Of a stretch of 20,219 nucleotides of DNA, positions 1-7,411 are shown piece by piece. The stretch spans positions 1 to 20,219 of the forward strand of contig DAIERC010000311.1 in NCBI GenBank assembly GCA_027347125.1, given 5' to 3'. Under the pieces are notes generated by a model. It was not told the origin of the DNA, did not search any database, and worked only from the letters and a program-made list of their open reading frames with translations. How positions within the stretch are numbered: position 1 is the first letter of the stretch; every line of letters begins with the position of its first letter. Source of the stretch: Ignavibacteriales bacterium (GTDB lineage Bacteria > Bacteroidota > Ignavibacteria > Ignavibacteriales > Ignavibacteriaceae). The position numbers and the translations under genes are program-made.

Positions 1-912
1 CGCCTGCGGTCCTATATTATTTGAAGCATCAAAAGGATCGCCCATTTTTTCCCGGCTCATTTTTTCAACGAATAATTCCTCAAACTTTTTATAGATAGAT
101 TCAACTACAATAAATCTTTTAGCGGCAATACAACTTTGCCCGCTGTTTACAAGTCTGGCTTTTACGCAAATCTCTGCCGTCTTGTCCAGGTCGGCATCAT
201 CAAGAATTAAATACGGATCGCTACCTCCCAATTCCATTACTGTTTTTTTTAATGCTCCGCCGGCAACAGATGCAACCGATTTTCCAGCGGGAACACTTCC
301 GGTTAAAGTTACCGCGGCAATATTTTTATTTTCAATAATATCTTTTACATGCTTAGAAGATACAATCAAGGTTCTAAAAAGATTTTCAGGGAAACCTGCT
401 TCTTTAAATATGTCTTCAATTGCCAGAGCACAGCCCATTACGTTGGAAGAATGCTTCAAAACTCCGGCATTGCCCGCCATCAAATTTGGCGCAGCAAATC
501 TAAAGACCTGCCAGAAAGGAAAGTTCCACGGCATAACGGCAAGCACTACTCCTAAAGGGCGATATGTTACATAACTTTTTGAAGCGTCCGATTTTATTAT
601 TTCATCTTCTAAAAATTTTTCGGCGTTTTCGGCAAAGTAATCGCAAACCCATGCGCATTTTTCTATCTCCGCTTTTGACTGCTCAATCGGCTTCCCCATT
701 TCGAGCGTCATAATTCCGGCAAGAAATTCTTTTTTATTTCTCAAAATGCCGGCGGCTTTTTTCATTTTTAATTTCCTGGTGTCAAAGCCGGTTTTATTCC
801 AATCAACAAAAGATTCATTTACCTGTAATAATATTTTTTTAATTTCTTCTTCACTCATCTCGTTATAAGATTTTATCTCTTTTCCTGTAGCGGGATTTAT
901 GGATTTTATCAT
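1..912 (-). CDS. Aldehyde dehydrogenase, Sad/YneI-like (succinate-semialdehyde dehydrogenase type), C-terminus cut by window edge
   Basis: Oxidises an aldehyde, probably succinate semialdehyde, to the acid using NAD(P)+ in the cytosol. I translated 304 codons, open to the left edge. The family's catalytic parts are in order: the oxyanion-hole Asn in MPWNFPFW (N130), the cofactor-loop motif LTGSVPAG (203-210), the general-base Glu in MELGGSDP (E227) and the nucleophilic Cys in NSGQSC (C261). Phrases such as LKHSSNVMGCA and GGSDPYLILDDADL resemble the E. coli Sad (YneI) branch as I remember it. The exact substrate is inferred. The start at 912 is chosen because GGTGA lies 5 bases upstream on the minus strand and the protein opens with the usual INPATG. 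Roughly 150 C-terminal residues should lie outside the window. No neighbour here indicates which pathway it serves. The gene is divergent from the OmpA-family gene. Confidence 0.93.
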   Translation of the reverse strand, partial: MIKSINPATGKEIKSYNEMSEEEIKKILLQVNESFVDWNKTGFDTRKLKMKKAAGILRNKKEFLAGIMTLEMGKPIEQSKAEIEKCAWVCDYFAENAEKFLEDEIIKSDASKSYVTYRPLGVVLAVMPWNFPFWQVFRFAAPNLMAGNAGVLKHSSNVMGCALAIEDIFKEAGFPENLFRTLIVSSKHVKDIIENKNIAAVTLTGSVPAGKSVASVAGGALKKTVMELGGSDPYLILDDADLDKTAEICVKARLVNSGQSCIAAKRFIVVESIYKKFEELFVEKMSREKMGDPFDASNNIGPQA

Positions 913-1196
913 TTTTATTCACCATAATTTTTTTTGTACTGCTAAATGATAAGGAAAATTTCTAAGATTTGCACATATACCCAATTCCAGTTATTAGTAT
1001 AATCTAATGAAAAAATACAAAATTATTAATTCACGAATTAAATTAAAATACATCAACTAATTTTTGGAATATGAATCACACAGATTTGATTATAAAATAA
1101 ATAACCGGTTAACAACCTTAATTATATTATGACTTATTTAATAAAAAGTATAAATTATATTTAGAGTAAATAAAAATTATATAAAAGGAGAATCTT

Positions 1197-1868
1197 ATGA
1201 AAAGATTTTTAAGTTTTTCATTAGTATTATTTTTGGTCGTGTCATTCGGCTTGAACGGCTGCAGCGCCAGCAACACAGTTAAAGGCGGTGCTATTGGAGT
1301 AGCTGCAGGAGGACTCCTGGGCGGTGTAATCGGTCATGCTGCAGGCAATACAGCTTTGGGCGCAATTATAGGCGCTGCTGTTGGCGGTACTGCAGGCGCT
1401 TTAATTGGTAATTACATGGACAAGCAGGCTGAAGAAATTCAGAATGATATACAAGGCGCTAAAGTTGAACGGGTCGGAGAAGGTATAAAAATAACTTTCG
1501 ATTCAGGAATTCTTTTCGCAGTTAACTCGTCAGTACTTCAACCGCAGGCAAAAGCCAATATAGATAAACTAGCCACAATCTTAAATAAATACCCGGATAC
1601 AAATATTTTGGTTTCCGGTTACACAGATAATACCGGTTCGGAAGAGTACAACCAAAAATTATCTGAAAAAAGAGCCAAAGCTGTTTCAGATTATACGGAA
1701 ACACGCGGTGTTGCCGCGTCTAGATTTTCGGTTGTTGGCCTCGGTGAAAGCGAACCTGTTGCAACCAATGATACACCGGACGGTAGACAGGCAAACAGAC
1801 GTGTTGAAATTGCAATCTTTGCAAATGATAAATTAAAAAAGGCTGCCGAAAAAGGTAATCTTAATTAA
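1197..1868 (+). CDS. OmpA-family lipoprotein with glycine-zipper region (YiaD-like)
   Basis: Probably an outer-membrane lipoprotein that grips peptidoglycan and helps tie the envelope together. Residues 1-21 form a lipoprotein signal peptide ending in the lipobox LNGC, with the lipidated Cys at 22. Residues 29-72 are Gly/Ala-rich with the small-residue spacing of glycine-zipper membrane segments. Residues about 97-208 are an OmpA C-terminal domain. In it, TDNTG carries D144 and SEKRA carries R159, which match in spacing the Asp/Arg pair that binds diaminopimelate in this family. The total of 223 residues is close to YiaD. The start is supported by AAGGAG at 1185-1190, six bases before the ATG. 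It is a single-gene unit: the gene to the left is divergent, the gene to the right convergent, and a hairpin terminator follows. Function is inferred from the family. Confidence 0.93.
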   Translation: MKRFLSFSLVLFLVVSFGLNGCSASNTVKGGAIGVAAGGLLGGVIGHAAGNTALGAIIGAAVGGTAGALIGNYMDKQAEEIQNDIQGAKVERVGEGIKITFDSGILFAVNSSVLQPQAKANIDKLATILNKYPDTNILVSGYTDNTGSEEYNQKLSEKRAKAVSDYTETRGVAASRFSVVGLGESEPVATNDTPDGRQANRRVEIAIFANDKLKKAAEKGNLN

Positions 1869-1886
1869 TTTTTTTAGATGATGTTT

Positions 1887-1933
1887 TTTCCGGTGCCTGT
1901 ATGAACTAAAGGCAGGTGCCGGAAATATTTTTT
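1887..1933 (+). terminator. Rho-independent terminator of the OmpA-family gene
   Basis: The arms at 1887-1899 and 1913-1925 pair over about 13 bp, including two G-U pairs, around a 13-base loop. A T-run follows at 1927-1932. The T-run is on the plus-strand side only, so it should serve the lipoprotein gene rather than the convergent phosphatase gene. Confidence 0.75.
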
Positions 1934-1949
1934 GCATTACTGTTTACAA

Positions 1950-3182
1950 CTAATTATCCTTCTTAATCAGCACAAGCGTCTTGTCATCAGAATATTGCCC
2001 ATTCTTGGAAAATTTAATTACATCTTCCAAAATAGTATAAACGATTTCTTTAGGCGGAAGATTTCTATATTTCGTTAGAAGAGAAGCCAATCGTTTTTCA
2101 CCGTAATTTTCAAATTTGTCGTTTGGTGCGTCGGTTATGCCGTCTGTGTAAATAAGAAGTATGTCTCCTTTAGCAAAATTAATATTTTCAATATTAAATT
2201 TTGCGTTTGGAGTAGGCCCCAGTACGGGCCCGGTTGACGGCAAAGTAATTATTTTATCAGACCCTTGTTTTAAAAACATCGGGGCATTGTGGCCGGCGTT
2301 CGTATATAAGAACAATCCGCTTAAATCTGCCGAAAATTCACCGTAAAACAGTGAAGCAAATTTTTCATCTTTAAATATTCTGTTTACAAGCTCGTTCATC
2401 CGTTTCATCAACGGGGCCATATTTATTTCGAAATTACACGCCATTCTAAGCGCGCCGGAAATATACATGGCTTCGGCAGCCGCGCTAATACCTTTGCTGG
2501 CGGCGTCTCCAACTGCTATGCCCATCCTGTCTTTATCCGGGCCGATATCGATGTAATCAAAAAAATCGCCGCCTACAATTTCGGCGGGGTCCGAAACGCC
2601 GAAGATCGTATAATTTTGGAAATAATATTCATGATCCGGCAAAATACTTTTCTGCATTTCACGCGCTTTGTCCATCTCCGCCTTTAGCGAGGTTGCGCGT
2701 TGTGAATAACGTTTTTGTTTTATTTGTGATGTTAAAGCCGTCGCTATAATATTTAACGTCAACAGAAGATCATCATCAAGATTCTCGCTGTTTAGTGCAA
2801 GTAAATATTCATAGTAAAGTTTTCCGTTCACCTTAATTTTGGAACCGACACCGGAAGCGGAATATTTAAATATTCCTTTTTCGCGAAGAGTTTTATTTGT
2901 TTCGTTTCCCAGAACTGACCGTTGTTTCGCAATTAAATCAAACAAAGGATAATCTTTAATATTTACCCTAAAGTCATCGTCTATACGATCAAGCTGCCCT
3001 GTCTGGTAAAGCAAAGAATAATCACTGTTGGAAGGATCCAGCTGCCATATTCTTCCACCGGTAACATTTATATCGCTGTTCTCAACAATTTGGTTCAATA
3101 CGGATACAAGCATATCTGTTTCCGTTTCGAATTTTTGCGAAGCGATATTTTCTACAGTTTTATATATTCTTCTTTGGTTCAC
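1950..3182 (-). CDS. PP2C-type serine phosphatase of the SpoIIE/RsbU class with N-terminal GAF-like region
   Basis: Predicted to remove phosphate from Ser/Thr of a partner protein, classically an anti-anti-sigma factor (STAS domain). Residues about 20-155 look like a GAF-type sensory domain, and 155-180 is a helical linker of the kind that often precedes SpoIIE catalytic domains. Residues about 190-408 are the catalytic domain: EIVGGDFFDY, with metal ligand D206; AVGDAASKG, with D226; TNAGHNAP (294-301); YTDGITDA, with D347; and YSDDKT, with D399 and D400. All expected metal-binding acids are present, so the enzyme looks active. The start is GTG at 3182; the only ribosome-site match, AAGG, is rather far (about 14 bases), so the start is uncertain and M23/24 is an alternative. 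No transmembrane segment is seen, so it is probably cytosolic. No anti-sigma or STAS partner gene is adjacent. Confidence 0.9.
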   Translation of the reverse strand: MNQRRIYKTVENIASQKFETETDMLVSVLNQIVENSDINVTGGRIWQLDPSNSDYSLLYQTGQLDRIDDDFRVNIKDYPLFDLIAKQRSVLGNETNKTLREKGIFKYSASGVGSKIKVNGKLYYEYLLALNSENLDDDLLLTLNIIATALTSQIKQKRYSQRATSLKAEMDKAREMQKSILPDHEYYFQNYTIFGVSDPAEIVGGDFFDYIDIGPDKDRMGIAVGDAASKGISAAAEAMYISGALRMACNFEINMAPLMKRMNELVNRIFKDEKFASLFYGEFSADLSGLFLYTNAGHNAPMFLKQGSDKIITLPSTGPVLGPTPNAKFNIENINFAKGDILLIYTDGITDAPNDKFENYGEKRLASLLTKYRNLPPKEIVYTILEDVIKFSKNGQYSDDKTLVLIKKDN

Positions 3183-3345
3183 GGTAATTTTTAACCTTCA
3201 AGATAAAAGGATGAATTTATGCATGATACACCGGCGCCTGTTTACAAGCATGGTAACAGGTTATCAAACTTTAATTCATGCAGTTGTGCAATCATATTTT
3301 TTTAAAAAATTTTCTATTTGATTTTAACACCGGGTGAATTAAAAA

Positions 3346-3927
3346 TTATTTTATTTTCTTCGAGCCCGGTTTAACAACAGGAATTCCCTTTTTACAAAGC
3401 TCGCATTCATCGGCAGTAAAAGATACTGCTTCCATCTTCATTGTGCTGAACTGCGGGAAACCGAAATCAACTTTCCCGTTGCTGCGGTCTACAATAAATC
3501 CGACACCGGCAACTTGCGCGCCGGCGTTTTTAACAATATCAATTACTTCAAATACGGAGCCGCCGGTTGTAACAACATCTTCACAAACAAGAACCTTTTC
3601 ACCTTCGCTTAGCGTAAATCCTCTTCTCAAAGTAAGCGCTTTGTCTTCCCTCTCGGCAAAAATAAAACGTTTCTTTAATTGCCTTGCAACCTCCTGCCCA
3701 ACAACAATACCACCAATTGCAGGTGCAATTACAGTATCAATGTCGTATGATTTAAAATGCTCAACAATATTGGAGCAAACCAGTTCGGTGTATTCCGGGT
3801 ATTGCAATACCTTTGCGCACTGAAAATATACGTTGCTGTGCCGGCCTGAAGTTAAAAGGAAATGCCCTTGAAGCAATGCTCCGGTCTTTTCAAATATTTG
3901 AAATATCTCAATTTCACTCAAGCTCAT
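3346..3927 (-). CDS. pyrE: Orotate phosphoribosyltransferase
   Basis: Joins orotate to PRPP to give orotidine 5'-phosphate, the fifth step of de novo pyrimidine synthesis, in the cytosol. The PRPP-binding signature VLVCEDVVTTGGS is at residues 112-124. Other family features are the N-terminal GHFLLTSGRHSNVY block, the loop REDKALTLRRGF and the C-terminal ECELCKKGIPVVKPGS. That Cys-containing tail is typical of the Thermus-type PyrE branch rather than the E. coli one. At 193 residues it is of normal length. The start at 3927 is well supported by GGAGG at 3941-3937, nine bases upstream. That ribosome site lies inside the 3' end of the TPR gene, whose stop at 3914 overlaps the pyrE start by 14 bases, so pyrE belongs to the phhB-TPR-pyrE unit. 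A premature stop in the TPR gene could weaken translational coupling, but the good site should let pyrE start independently. Confidence 0.96.
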   Translation of the reverse strand: MSLSEIEIFQIFEKTGALLQGHFLLTSGRHSNVYFQCAKVLQYPEYTELVCSNIVEHFKSYDIDTVIAPAIGGIVVGQEVARQLKKRFIFAEREDKALTLRRGFTLSEGEKVLVCEDVVTTGGSVFEVIDIVKNAGAQVAGVGFIVDRSNGKVDFGFPQFSTMKMEAVSFTADECELCKKGIPVVKPGSKKIK

Positions 3928-4225
3928 CTAAAAAGTCCTCCATTTCTGCGGCTGATTTTTTATCGCCAGTTTCTTTTGCAATTTTAATTCCCCGGCGGTA
4001 TAATTCTTTTGCGCCGCTAATATCGTTTAATATTTCTTTTAATTGTGCGAACTGCATATAACCGGCTACATAACCCGGATCGAATTCCAAAAGCTGTTTG
4101 AAGCGTTTTTAAGCTTCGTTAAATTTTTTTTGTGAGACATATTCAAGCGCGATTGCGTATATGGTAAACGAGTCCTCCGGATCTTTTTCTAAAAATTGAA
4201 ACAATACCGAAAGCCTGTCGCTCAT
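3914..4225 (-). pseudogene. Small tetratricopeptide-repeat gene interrupted by an in-frame stop
   Basis: Reading from the ATG at 4225 gives 104 codons in one frame, ending in TGA at 3916-3914, but codon 39 is TAA (4111-4109). The first part contains PEDSFTIYAIALEYVSQKKF. After the stop, the same frame continues with KRFKQLLEFDPGYVAGY and then ISGAKELYRRGIKIA. Together these read as about two TPR units, a helical protein-binding fold. Both ends are built like a living gene: its ATG overlaps the phhB stop as ATGA, and its own stop overlaps the pyrE start by 14 bases. The site GAAGAG lies 8 bases before the ATG. The simplest reading is a recent nonsense mutation, or a sequencing or assembly error in the A-run next to codon 39. 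The alternatives are readthrough or a 38-residue product. The family is inferred; no enzymatic role is expected. Confidence 0.75.
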
Positions 4226-4506
4226 TTAAGAATCTCTTCAATTTTTTTTGCCAATTTAAAATCATTTTCGGTAACGCCGCCGGCGCTGTGCGTAGATACG
4301 GTTATCTTAACTTTATTCCACGAGTGGATGAAAATATCAGGATGATGATCCATCTCTTCGGCTTCCGCGCCAACGCTGTTTACAAATTGAAGCGCCGACT
4401 TAAAATCTTTCAATTCAAATTCTTTTCCTATCTCGCCGTTCTTAAATTCCCACCCTGTAATTGTATTAAGTTTTTCTTCAATTTCTTTTTTATTCAACAC
4501 ATTCAT
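4222..4506 (-). CDS. phhB: 4a-hydroxytetrahydrobiopterin (pterin-4a-carbinolamine) dehydratase
   Basis: Dehydrates 4a-hydroxytetrahydrobiopterin to the quinonoid dihydropterin, recycling the cofactor of aromatic amino acid hydroxylases. The family signature is clear: EMDHHPDIFIHSW, followed at the right distance by the second histidine in VSTHSAGG and by the Asp in TENDF. Length (94 residues) matches the family. An ATG at 4512 would add MI at the front, but AAGGA would then sit one base before it. From the ATG at 4506 the same site is 7 bases away, so 4506 is preferred. It is the first gene of the phhB-TPR-pyrE unit and its TGA overlaps the next ATG. No hydroxylase gene is in view. Many bacteria carry this protein without a known hydroxylase, so its substrate here is not certain. 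Confidence 0.92.
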   Translation of the reverse strand: MNVLNKKEIEEKLNTITGWEFKNGEIGKEFELKDFKSALQFVNSVGAEAEEMDHHPDIFIHSWNKVKITVSTHSAGGVTENDFKLAKKIEEILK

Positions 4507-4555
4507 AATCATGTCCTTATCTTATTTTTTGTAACCGCTTTGCAAATTTAGTTAT

Positions 4556-4592
4556 AAAAAAAGCGTCCCGAAAGTCGGGACGCTTTTTTTTT
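4556..4592 (-). terminator. Strong hairpin terminator downstream of clpC
   Basis: A perfect 9-bp stem, GCGTCCCGA at 4563-4571 with TCGGGACGC at 4575-4583, has a 3-base loop. It is flanked by A-run 4556-4562 and T-run 4584-4592, so it can act in both directions. On the minus strand it lies just past the clpC stop and gives a U-tract, making it the clpC terminator. It separates clpC from phhB. Confidence 0.9.
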
Positions 4593-4633
4593 ATAATAGT
4601 AAGGACTAACCATCACATAAGAAATTATTAGCC

Positions 4634-7138
4634 TTATACTTCGTTTGTATCGCTTTTTTCTTTTTCTTCATGCGGTGTATCAGTACCGGAATCATCTTCA
4701 AGAAAAATAAGCTCTTCAGAATTTTCAAAGTGTTTTGCTATTATCTTAGCGCCTTCTTTGAATGTACCCCTAAGTATTTCCTCGGCCAGCGGGTCTTCAA
4801 CAAATTTTTGTATTGCTCGCCTTAACGGGCGGGCACCGTATTTTTGGTCGAAGCCTTTTTCCACGATGAAATCTTTTGCGGTCATATCCAGAGATATTTC
4901 CATTTTATTTTCTATCATGTTCTTAAATAAATCTCTCAGTTCGATATCGATAATTTTCAGGATATCTTCCTTATCCAGATTCCTGAACACGATTGTTTCG
5001 TCAACCCTATTTAAGAACTCGGGATTAAAAAGTTTTTTCATCGCGTCTTCAACAGTGTTCTTCAAAGTGGAATATTTATCTTCCGCCTTTTCGCTGCCAA
5101 AGCCGAATGAGCCTATATTTTTGATGTCCCTGGCACCCACATTAGTAGTCATTATGATAATTGCATTTTTGAAATCAACTTTCCTGCCGAGACTGTCTGT
5201 AAGCTGTCCGTCGTCAAGCACCTGAAGAAGTATGCTGAAAATATCCGGATGAGCTTTTTCAATCTCATCAAACAACACAACAGAGTAAGGTCTTCTTCTT
5301 ACCTTCTCGGTAAGTTGTCCCCCTTCTTCGTAGCCAACATATCCTGGAGGCGCTCCAACCAATCTAGACAGCGAGAACTTCTCCATGTATTCGCTCATAT
5401 CAATTCGTATCAACGCATTGTCCGAATCAAAAAGATATTTTGCAAGAACTTTACAAAGTTCGGTTTTACCAACGCCCGTCGGACCCAAGAAAATAAAACT
5501 TCCTATCGGCCTGTTCGGATTTTTAAGCCCGGCTCTTGTTCTGCGAATTGCTTTTGTAAGCTTGGAAACCGCTTCATCCTGACCGACAATATGCTGCTTA
5601 AGAGCGTCTTCCATGTTCAACAGTTTTTCGGATTCGGTTTGAGCAACACGGTTAACCGGAATTCCCGTCATCATTGCAACAACGGTAGCGATATCTTCTT
5701 CATTAACGTCATGAACTATATCTTTGGTTCTTGCTTCCCATTCGCGTTTTGCAATTTCAAGATCCGACTGCAAGTTGCGTTCTTTATCTCTTAATCTGGC
5801 GGCTTCTTCGTAATCCTGCTTTTTTACAACCGAAGCTTTTTCCAGCCTTACTTTTTCGATCTCGGCTTCAAGGTCTAGAATATCCTGCGGAACTTCGAAG
5901 TTACCCATGTGAACTCTTGAGCCCGCTTCATCAAGAACATCAATAGCCTTATCGGGCAAATGTCTATCGGTAATGTAACGGTTGCTTAATTTAACTGCCG
6001 AGTTTATAGCGTCTTTTGTATAGCGAACGTGATGATGTTCTTCATATTTGAATTTGATGTTATTTAGTATCTGAATTGTTTCTTCATAACTTGGTGGTTC
6101 AACCATAACCTTCTGGAAACGTCTGTCTAAAGCGCCGTCGGTTTCAATATATTTTCTATACTCATCAAGAGTCGTGGCGCCGATGCACTGGAAGTCGCCT
6201 CTTGCAAGTGCCGGCTTAAACATATTTGAAGCGTCTAGCGAACCAGAAGCACCGCCCGCACCTACAATGGTATGAAGTTCATCAATAAAAAGAATTACAT
6301 CTTTGGCTTTTTCAAGCTCGTTCATCAAAGCTTTCATTCTTTCTTCGAACTGGCCGCGGTATTTTGTTCCGGCAACCAATCCGGCAAGGTCCAAGGTAAC
6401 AACTCTTTTATCCTGAAGAATTCTCGGGACCTTTTTTTGAACTATCCGCAAAGCCAGGCCTTCTGCAATGGCTGTTTTTCCAACACCGGGTTCGCCTATT
6501 AAAACCGGGTTGTTTTTTTTACGACGGCTTAGCACCTGGGCAACGCGCTCAATTTCTTTTTCTCTGCCGACCACCGGATCAAGCTTATCTTCGGTGCCAA
6601 GTTTGGTAAGATCGCGGCCAAAGTTATCCAGCACCGGAGTTTTTGTTCTTTCAACTTTTTTATCCGGAGGCGGAATTGTTGCGCCTGCGTCTTTCGGGTT
6701 TTTACTGCTTAGCATCGAGTTTAACTCCGAGCGAGCCGCATCGTAAGTAACATTAAACTGATGTAGAATTTGAGTAGCAATATTATCTTCATCGCGTAAA
6801 AGCGAAAGAAGCAAATGCTCGGTTCCAATTACATCAGCCTTATAAATTTTCGATTCTATCTGGGTAATCTTTAAAACCTTTTCGGCCTGCTTTGTTAACG
6901 GTATGTTACCTATTGTTAAGGTACCTCCAGAAGTTCTAACGGTATCTTCAATAGCTTTTTTTAACTTCATCAAGTCGCAATCGAGATTTCTCAGAATTCT
7001 TACCGCAACGCCCTGGCCTTCGCGAATAATACCCAATAATAGATGTTCAGTACCTATATAATCATGACCAAGACGAAGGGCTTCTTCCCTGCTTAATCTA
7101 ATTACGTCCTGTAATCTATCTGAAAAATTTCCTTCCAT
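4634..7138 (-). CDS. clpC: ATP-dependent Clp protease ATP-binding subunit ClpC
   Basis: A hexameric AAA+ unfoldase that feeds proteins to the ClpP peptidase and takes part in protein quality control. Order of parts in 834 residues: two Clp-N repeats (about 4-145); first ATPase, with Walker A GEPGVGKT (215-222) and Walker B VILFIDE (281-287); a middle helical region with a UVR-like motif (KKQDYEEAARLRDKE, 439-453), which marks ClpC rather than ClpA or ClpB; second ATPase, with Walker A GPTGVGKT (552-559) and VVLFDEIEKAHP; then the D2 small domain. The tail after the last conserved block is acidic and ends in a Glu/Lys/Asp-rich stretch. The start at 7138 has AAGGAA at a good distance. It appears to be transcribed alone, from the promoter candidate at 7205-7233 to the hairpin at 4556-4592. 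clpP, ctsR, mcsA and mcsB are not next to it. Confidence 0.97.
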   Translation of the reverse strand: MEGNFSDRLQDVIRLSREEALRLGHDYIGTEHLLLGIIREGQGVAVRILRNLDCDLMKLKKAIEDTVRTSGGTLTIGNIPLTKQAEKVLKITQIESKIYKADVIGTEHLLLSLLRDEDNIATQILHQFNVTYDAARSELNSMLSSKNPKDAGATIPPPDKKVERTKTPVLDNFGRDLTKLGTEDKLDPVVGREKEIERVAQVLSRRKKNNPVLIGEPGVGKTAIAEGLALRIVQKKVPRILQDKRVVTLDLAGLVAGTKYRGQFEERMKALMNELEKAKDVILFIDELHTIVGAGGASGSLDASNMFKPALARGDFQCIGATTLDEYRKYIETDGALDRRFQKVMVEPPSYEETIQILNNIKFKYEEHHHVRYTKDAINSAVKLSNRYITDRHLPDKAIDVLDEAGSRVHMGNFEVPQDILDLEAEIEKVRLEKASVVKKQDYEEAARLRDKERNLQSDLEIAKREWEARTKDIVHDVNEEDIATVVAMMTGIPVNRVAQTESEKLLNMEDALKQHIVGQDEAVSKLTKAIRRTRAGLKNPNRPIGSFIFLGPTGVGKTELCKVLAKYLFDSDNALIRIDMSEYMEKFSLSRLVGAPPGYVGYEEGGQLTEKVRRRPYSVVLFDEIEKAHPDIFSILLQVLDDGQLTDSLGRKVDFKNAIIIMTTNVGARDIKNIGSFGFGSEKAEDKYSTLKNTVEDAMKKLFNPEFLNRVDETIVFRNLDKEDILKIIDIELRDLFKNMIENKMEISLDMTAKDFIVEKGFDQKYGARPLRRAIQKFVEDPLAEEILRGTFKEGAKIIAKHFENSEELIFLEDDSGTDTPHEEKEKSDTNEV

Positions 7139-7204
7139 AACTTATTCCTTGTTTTCATGTTTTTTACGCCAGAATATCTTTCCGGCATAAATAGTTGCAC
7201 ATGT

Positions 7205-7233
7205 AATATATAAATAGAATTGCCCGCAATCAA
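7205..7233 (-). promoter_or_regulatory. Candidate sigma-70-type promoter for clpC
   Basis: On the minus strand TTGATT (7233-7228) and TATATT (7210-7205) are separated by exactly 17 bases. Each has one or two differences from the E. coli consensus. The predicted leader is about 60 bases and holds an imperfect inverted repeat at 7168-7186. I see no CIRCE element. Confidence 0.5.
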
Positions 7234-7362
7234 CTAACTTAATATCACCTCTTCCATTACAAATATCAATAATCTATACCACAAATGCTATATTCAGGCC
7301 ATCATTGTATTCTTTTTGGATGATATTGTGACAAGGATAAAATTTTTCAATTATTAATGAGA

Positions 7363-7393
7363 TTGACCCGCCTTTTAATTACATTTGTATAAA
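7363..7393 (+). promoter_or_regulatory. Candidate promoter for floA
   Basis: TTGACC (7363-7368) and TATAAA (7388-7393) are 19 bases apart, slightly long for a sigma-70 promoter. The position 19 bases before the floA start, with a GGAG ribosome site at 7402-7405 between them, is reasonable. The region is AT-rich, so chance matches are likely. Confidence 0.35.
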
Positions 7394-7411
7394 ATTTAAT
7401 TGGAGAAATAA

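Noticed and set aside
3230..3258. Short inverted repeat CCTGTT/AACAGG upstream of the phosphatase gene
   Set aside because: Only six base pairs with a loop of about 12, no T-run, and no second copy in the window; could be chance.
3028..3321. Plus-strand frame across the start of the phosphatase gene and the following gap
   Set aside because: Mostly antisense to the phosphatase. The part in the gap has no domain and no ribosome site; the translated text looks random.
3305..3345. Possible terminator after pyrE (TTTTAA...CAC/GTG...TTAAAA on the minus strand)
   Set aside because: The stem is interrupted, only three GC-containing pairs are continuous, and no T-run follows directly.
4543..4575. 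Minus-strand TAAATTTG (4550-4543) with TTTC 19 bases upstream, as a Bacteroidota-type promoter for phhB
   Set aside because: The -33 part deviates from TTTG and lies inside the clpC terminator hairpin. With AT-rich DNA the match is not convincing, although phhB does need a promoter somewhere in 4513-4633 or terminator readthrough.
5249..5794. Long open frame (181 codons) on the plus strand inside clpC
   Set aside because: It is fully antisense to a well-supported ClpC reading frame, has no recognisable domain and no ribosome site. Similar antisense frames occur at 182-574 and 3443-3823 opposite other solid genes.
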